Shown here one piece after another: positions 7,243 to 10,523 of a DNA stretch of 10,523 nt; positions within the stretch are counted from its first letter, which is position 1; every line of letters begins with the position of its first letter. A program made the translations under genes and the position numbers. The notes beneath the pieces are model-generated. The model saw only the letters and a program-made list of their open reading frames with translations. It did not search any database and was not told the origin of the DNA. The stretch is from an uncultured Gemmatimonadota bacterium (lineage in GTDB: Bacteria > Gemmatimonadota > Gemmatimonadetes > Gemmatimonadales > Gemmatimonadaceae). The DNA lies in assembly GCA_903894655.1 (NCBI GenBank), contig CAITQY010000755.1:1-10523 (forward strand), given 5' to 3'.

Positions 7243-7307
7243 GAGAAAAAAGTGGTTCGGGAGTAACCGGAAATGGTCGGCCCGGCCAGTAACGGCCTAC
7301 TTCGCCG

Positions 7308-8273
7308 TTATTCGAACAGTACGCTCACCGACTGGTCGGCATGCGTGAATCGGATGGCCTTCGCCAGCAGTTCGCCCACCGACAGCACATGCAGCGACGG
7401 AAAGCGTCGCTCGGGGGGGAGATTGATGGAGTCGGTCACCACGACTTCCTTGATCGGCGCGTTGGTGAGCCGTTCGACGGCAGGGCCGCTGAACAGCGCG
7501 TGCGTAGCACACACGTAAATATCGTTCGCGCCGAGATTCTTCAGGGCACGGGCGGCTTCGGAGACGGTGCCGGCCGTGTCGATCATGTCGTCGGGAATGA
7601 GGCAATCCCGGCCCTCGACTTCACCAACCACGTTCATCACTTCGGCCACGTTGGCCTTGGGACGACGCTTGTCGATGATGGCGAAGGTGGCGTCGAGCCG
7701 CTTGGCAAAGCCACGCGCCATCTTGGCCGAGCCGACGTCGGGGGCCACGACGCACAGGTCTTTGAGCCCCTTCTTCCGGAAATAATTGGTGAACACCGGC
7801 GCGGCATACAGGTGATCGACCGGCACGTCGAAGAACCCTTGCAGCTGGTGTGCATGAAAATCGAGGCCCAGCACGCGGTCGGCGCCAGCGGTCTCGATGA
7901 GGTTGGCCATGAGCTTGGCGCCGATCGCGACGCGCGGCTGGTCCTTGCGGTCCTGCCGGGCGTATCCCGTATAGGGGATCACGGCGGTGACGCGGGCGGC
8001 GGAGGCGCGACGCGCGGCGTCGATGAGCAGCAGCAGCTCGAGCACATTTTCGCCCGGCGGATTCGTGGGTTGCACCACGAACACGTCCGCCCCACGGATG
8101 TTCTCGTCGATACGGACGAACACTTCACCGTCGGCGAAGCGCGTACAGGTCACCTTACACAGCTCGGTGCCGAGCATCTTCGCGACCTCTTCGGCGAGCG
8201 GCTGATTGGCCGTTCCCGAAAGGATCTTGAAGCCGCGCGGCGACGGGGACGGTACGTCCAACGACGGAGTCAT
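7308..8273 (-). CDS. prs: Ribose-phosphate pyrophosphokinase (PRPP synthetase)
   Basis: Cytosolic enzyme making phosphoribosyl pyrophosphate from ribose 5-phosphate and ATP, for purine, pyrimidine, histidine, tryptophan and NAD synthesis. The 321-residue product matches the usual length (about 310-320). Seen: FKILSGTANQPLAEEVA and TRFADGEVFVRI near the N-terminus, VVQPTNPPGENVLELLLLIDA (about 66-86), YTGYARQDRK (101-110), H140 in DFHAHQLQGFFD as the metal/ATP-site histidine, KRRPK (202-206) as the catalytic flexible-loop segment, and the PRPP-binding loop PDDMIDTAGT (227-236). The ATG at 8273 was chosen because it gives the family N-terminus. It has a weak CGAGA seven bases upstream. A TTG at 8321 would add 16 residues without conservation. 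First gene of the prs-rplY-pth cluster, divergent from the TonB receptor; no clear promoter motif was recognised. Confidence 0.97.
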   Translation of the reverse strand: MTPSLDVPSPSPRGFKILSGTANQPLAEEVAKMLGTELCKVTCTRFADGEVFVRIDENIRGADVFVVQPTNPPGENVLELLLLIDAARRASAARVTAVIPYTGYARQDRKDQPRVAIGAKLMANLIETAGADRVLGLDFHAHQLQGFFDVPVDHLYAAPVFTNYFRKKGLKDLCVVAPDVGSAKMARGFAKRLDATFAIIDKRRPKANVAEVMNVVGEVEGRDCLIPDDMIDTAGTVSEAARALKNLGANDIYVCATHALFSGPAVERLTNAPIKEVVVTDSINLPPERRFPSLHVLSVGELLAKAIRFTHADQSVSVLFE

Positions 8274-8391
8274 CCGGTGGTCTCGGCCTGCGTGAAGGGT
8301 GTTGGTACGGAACCAGTACAAATGGGGCGGAGTGTCGCCGGTACCTCGTGCGAGGCGCGGCGGCTCCGTCCCTGATCAGCCACGAAGCATA

Positions 8392-8412
8392 GCCGGAGAG
8401 CCGCCGGAGAGC
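8392..8412. repeat. Tandem 10-bp direct repeat, 11-bp period
   Basis: GCCGGAGAGC occurs at 8392-8401 and again at 8403-8412, a period of 11 bp, about one helical turn. It lies in the 290-base divergent gap between prs and the TonB receptor, so it could be a protein-binding site. Function is unknown. Confidence 0.4.
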
Positions 8413-8441
8413 GAGTGGCAACGGCGCAGTTTGTCGGTATC

Positions 8442-8462
8442 GTCGTGACCGGGTCGTGACCG
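8442..8462. repeat. Second tandem 10-bp direct repeat, 11-bp period
   Basis: GTCGTGACCG occurs at 8442-8451 and at 8453-8462, again with an 11-bp period. Its sequence differs from that of the repeat 50 bp away, but the spacing is the same. It may be an operator half-site pair for the receptor gene or prs; this is inference. Confidence 0.4.
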
Positions 8463-8511
8463 ATCTGTGGTCAGGTTGTCGACAGAAGATCACGGACGGG
8501 CGGAACTGTAC

Positions 8512-8563
8512 AGCTCGTCGCCATCCGACGATGCTCCCTCGCGCTTCTCGACGAGCTATACGC
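8512..8563 (+). promoter_or_regulatory. Candidate alternative-pairing leader of the TonB receptor gene
   Basis: AGCTCGTCG (8512-8520) can pair perfectly over nine bases with CGACGAGCT (8549-8557), which contains the only Shine-Dalgarno-like GAG (8553-8555), eight bases before the ATG at 8564. The same left arm can instead pair over six bases with CGACGA (8526-8531) around a five-base loop, which would free the GAG. The two structures exclude each other, as in a translational switch. No known riboswitch consensus was recognised, and the transcription start is not known. Confidence 0.35.
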
Positions 8564-10456
8564 ATGTCCCAGATCCGCCGCGTTCTTTGCGCGCTTTTTG
8601 CGGTCGTAATGACCGGTTTACCTGCCCAGTTGGCGAACGCTCAGGGCACTGAAGGGTTTGTGGCCGGTCAGGTCCGGTCGGCCTCGGGTGAGGTGGTGGT
8701 GGGTGCCACGGTGACCGCGCGCAACCAATCCACCGGCACCCAGCAGACGCGGCAGACCGATGCCCGGGGACGCTACGTCTTTGCGCAGCTGCCGATTGGC
8801 GGTCCCTATACGCTGACGGTCCGGCAGCTTGGCTTCCGTCCGGCACAGCGCAGCGGGTTGATGCTCAATCTGGGCGATCGCGTGACGCTCGATCTGGCCT
8901 TGGACGCCTCGGCCACGGAACTGGCGGCTATCGATGTGCGGGCGGACCGGGAGAGCAAGCGCGTTGAGCGCGTCGGGGGCAGCACCGTGGTGTCCGAAAA
9001 GGAAATCCGGCAGCTCCCCATTCAGGACCGCTCCTTTGCCGACCTGGCGATTCTGGCGCCGACGACGTCGCGCTCCGGCACCGGTGGCATCATTACCTCG
9101 TCGTCGTCGATTGCCGGCGGCCGCGTGAGCGGCACCGATATTCGCGTGGACGGCGTGCAAGCCAAGAACACGATCTGGGGCGCCGGCTTCGGCCGCGGTC
9201 CGTACTCCATTTCGGTGGAAGCGGTGCGTGAGTTCGAAGTGGTCACGAACGTGTACGACGTGACGCAGGGCCGCCAAGGCGCCGGCGCGGTCAACGTGGC
9301 GACGCGTGCGGGGACCAACACCACCAACGGTTCCCTCTTCGTCTACAACCGCAACCAAGCGCTTGGCACGAACACGAACTTCCTCGGGCAGAACATTACG
9401 AAGTTCGACAATCTGCAGTTCGGCGGATCCATGGGCGGCGCGCTGGTCAAGGATCGCCTCCACTACTTCGTGGCGTACGATCGCCAGCAGGTCGCCGAGC
9501 CGTTCTCCACTCTGCAGGTGGACAACAACGCCGACTGGGCCCGACTCCAGGTTGCCCCCGACAGCGTGAAGCGCTTTCTCGATATTCTTCGCCGCTCCTA
9601 CGGGTTGAGCAGCGATCGCCAAAATGGCACGTTCGATCGCGCCAACACGCTGAACACGGTATTCGGCCGCCTCGATTATCAGATCAACGACGCCCATCGT
9701 GCCACGCTCCGCACCACCTATTCCGACTTCTTCTACAGCAACTCGATCCCCGATCGCGAGCTGTCCGTGCTGGAAAGCCGCGGCAACCAGAAGTCCCGTG
9801 AAGTGCAGACGATGGGCTCCATCAAGTCCAATCTCGGCAGCCGACTCACCAACGACGTTCGGCTGGCGTACACCAACCGCATTCTCGAGAACGAGCCCAA
9901 CACGCGCCTGCCGCGTGCGTGGGTGAACGTCTCCTCGGCGCTCCCCACTGGTGGAACGGGCGCGAATCAGATCCTGCAGTTCGGCGGTCAGCGTACGAGC
10001 CCGGAACTCCAGACGGAAGAGTCGTATCAGCTGGTTGATGTGCTGCGCTTCGACCGCGATCGCAGCGCGTTTACCGTGGGCACCGACCATTCGCTCAACA
10101 ACCTCTCGATGTTCGTGTCTATCGAGACCGACGGTCTGTTCCAGTTCCCCAACCTGGCGGCGCTCGAAGCGCGTCGTCCGTCGTCGTATGCGCGCTTGGT
10201 CCCGTTGCAGAATCTCGAGCCGCGCATGCGCCAGTGGGTGTACGACGGTGGTGTCTTTGCGCAGGGTGAGTTCCGCGTGCGTGACAACCTCAACGTGACC
10301 GCCGGTCTTCGGGCGGACATGACCGCGTTCCTGACCGGCGCGAATCCCAACGCGGCGGTAGAGCAGGCGTTCGGGAAGCGCACCGACCTGACGCCGGTGG
10401 ATATCGCGATCCAGCCGCGCGCGCAGCTCACGTGGACGCCCGGCGCGGCCGGTAAG
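8564..10456 (+). CDS. Oar-like TonB-dependent receptor, N-terminal 631 residues (3' part missing)
   Basis: Outer-membrane receptor/transporter of the type with an N-terminal carboxypeptidase-regulatory-like domain. Seen: signal peptide about 1-27 (MSQIRRVLCALFAVVM, ending ANAQ); regulatory beta-sandwich about 31-115 (AGQVRSASGEVVVGATV, TDARGRYVFAQLP); plug about 122-248 (STVVSEKEIRQLPIQDRSF, GGRVSGTDIRVDGV, VREFEVVTNVYD, GAGAVNVATRAGTN); then beta-barrel strands from about 255 (NGSLFVYNRNQ, FGGSMGGALVKDRLHYFVAYDRQ). The plug and first barrel strands resemble Myxococcus Oar and related receptors, usually around 1000 residues. Substrate is unknown; such receptors may take up peptides, proteins or other large ligands. 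The natural sequence ends at 10456: the open frame continues, but it is sequencing adapter, giving the tell-tale peptide RSEERRVGKEC. ATG 8564 has only a weak GAG eight bases upstream, inside a possible leader stem. Confidence 0.93.
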
Positions 10457-10523
10457 AGATCGGAAGAGCGTCGTGTAGGGAAAGAGTGTCTTCGCCTGTG
10501 TAGATCTCGGTGGTCGCCGTATC
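10457..10523. other. Illumina TruSeq adapter remnant at contig end (artefact)
   Basis: From 10457 the sequence reads AGATCGGAAGAGCGTCGTG and continues as the reverse complement of the Illumina P5-side TruSeq adapter up to 10489. Then come eight bases, CTTCGCCT (10490-10497), which are the reverse complement of index AGGCGAAG (i5 D505 as I recall it). The flow-cell part GTGTAGATCTCGGTGG follows at 10498-10513 and continues to 10523, three bases short of the full oligo. The 33 + 8 + 26 base arrangement leaves no unexplained base. This is not genomic DNA. Confidence 0.98.

Noticed and set aside
7246..7268. Hairpin GGTT/AACC with T6 between prs and rplY as a terminator
   Set aside because: The stem is only four base pairs with a seven-base loop, too weak to call an intrinsic terminator.
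8476..8512. Sigma-70-like promoter TTGTCG ... TGTACA before the receptor
   Set aside because: The spacing between the two elements is 25 bases, too long for a housekeeping promoter, and neither hexamer is a good match.
8322..8563. Possible tRNA or cobalamin riboswitch upstream of prs or the receptor
   Set aside because: I could not find a T-loop GGTTCGA sequence, an acceptor pairing or a B12-box in either orientation.
8155..8565. 136-residue minus-strand frame covering the prs upstream gap
   Set aside because: It overlaps the start of prs in another frame and is Arg/Pro-rich without motifs. The gap is better read as a divergent regulatory region.
8618..10090. 490-residue minus-strand open frame
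   Set aside because: Antisense to the TonB receptor, which has a signal peptide, plug and barrel motifs. The reverse product shows no family features.
10457..10523. C-terminal 22 residues of the receptor frame
   Set aside because: They are translated Illumina adapter, not protein-coding genome sequence.

Overview
The window looks like part of a high-GC, Gram-negative-type chromosome, most likely from Gemmatimonadota (Gemmatimonas-like). The evidence is indirect: an Oar-type TonB-dependent receptor, a barrel-less 'plug' protein with carboxypeptidase-regulatory-like folds and paired cysteines, secreted M28 and propeller proteins, and uniform GC-rich coding. No mobile element, CRISPR array or RNA gene is visible. 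I did not find a convincing new multi-gene system. The most interesting points are several inverted repeats in leaders and intercistronic gaps, and a sequencing artefact at the right end.

Layout. Positions 1-4424 hold three minus-strand genes, read from right to left. The first is a beta-propeller lipoprotein with two Asp-box repeats and a CxCC motif. It overlaps by an ATGA the second, a secreted M28 zinc peptidase with a PA-like insert. After a 51-base gap comes the third, a membrane-bound ion-pumping pyrophosphatase (hppA), cut by the left edge. A short divergent gap (4425-4520) with a hairpin leads to a plus-strand 459-residue exported protein built from carboxypeptidase-regulatory-like domains and a TonB-plug-like domain without a barrel. 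It converges on pth, with a perfect 10-bp inverted repeat between the two stops.

Positions 5918-8273 (minus strand) carry a conserved housekeeping cluster in the order prs, rplY (ctc form), pth: PRPP synthesis, ribosomal protein bL25 and peptidyl-tRNA hydrolase. A large two-tier hairpin lies between rplY and pth. A 290-base divergent gap (8274-8563) contains two 10-bp tandem repeats and a possible alternative-stem leader. It separates prs from a plus-strand Oar-like TonB-dependent receptor.

The receptor is not complete. Its natural sequence stops at 10456; the last 67 bases (10457-10523) are Illumina TruSeq adapter, including an 8-base index, so the contig ends in library sequence. The C-terminal residues translated beyond codon 631 are artefactual.
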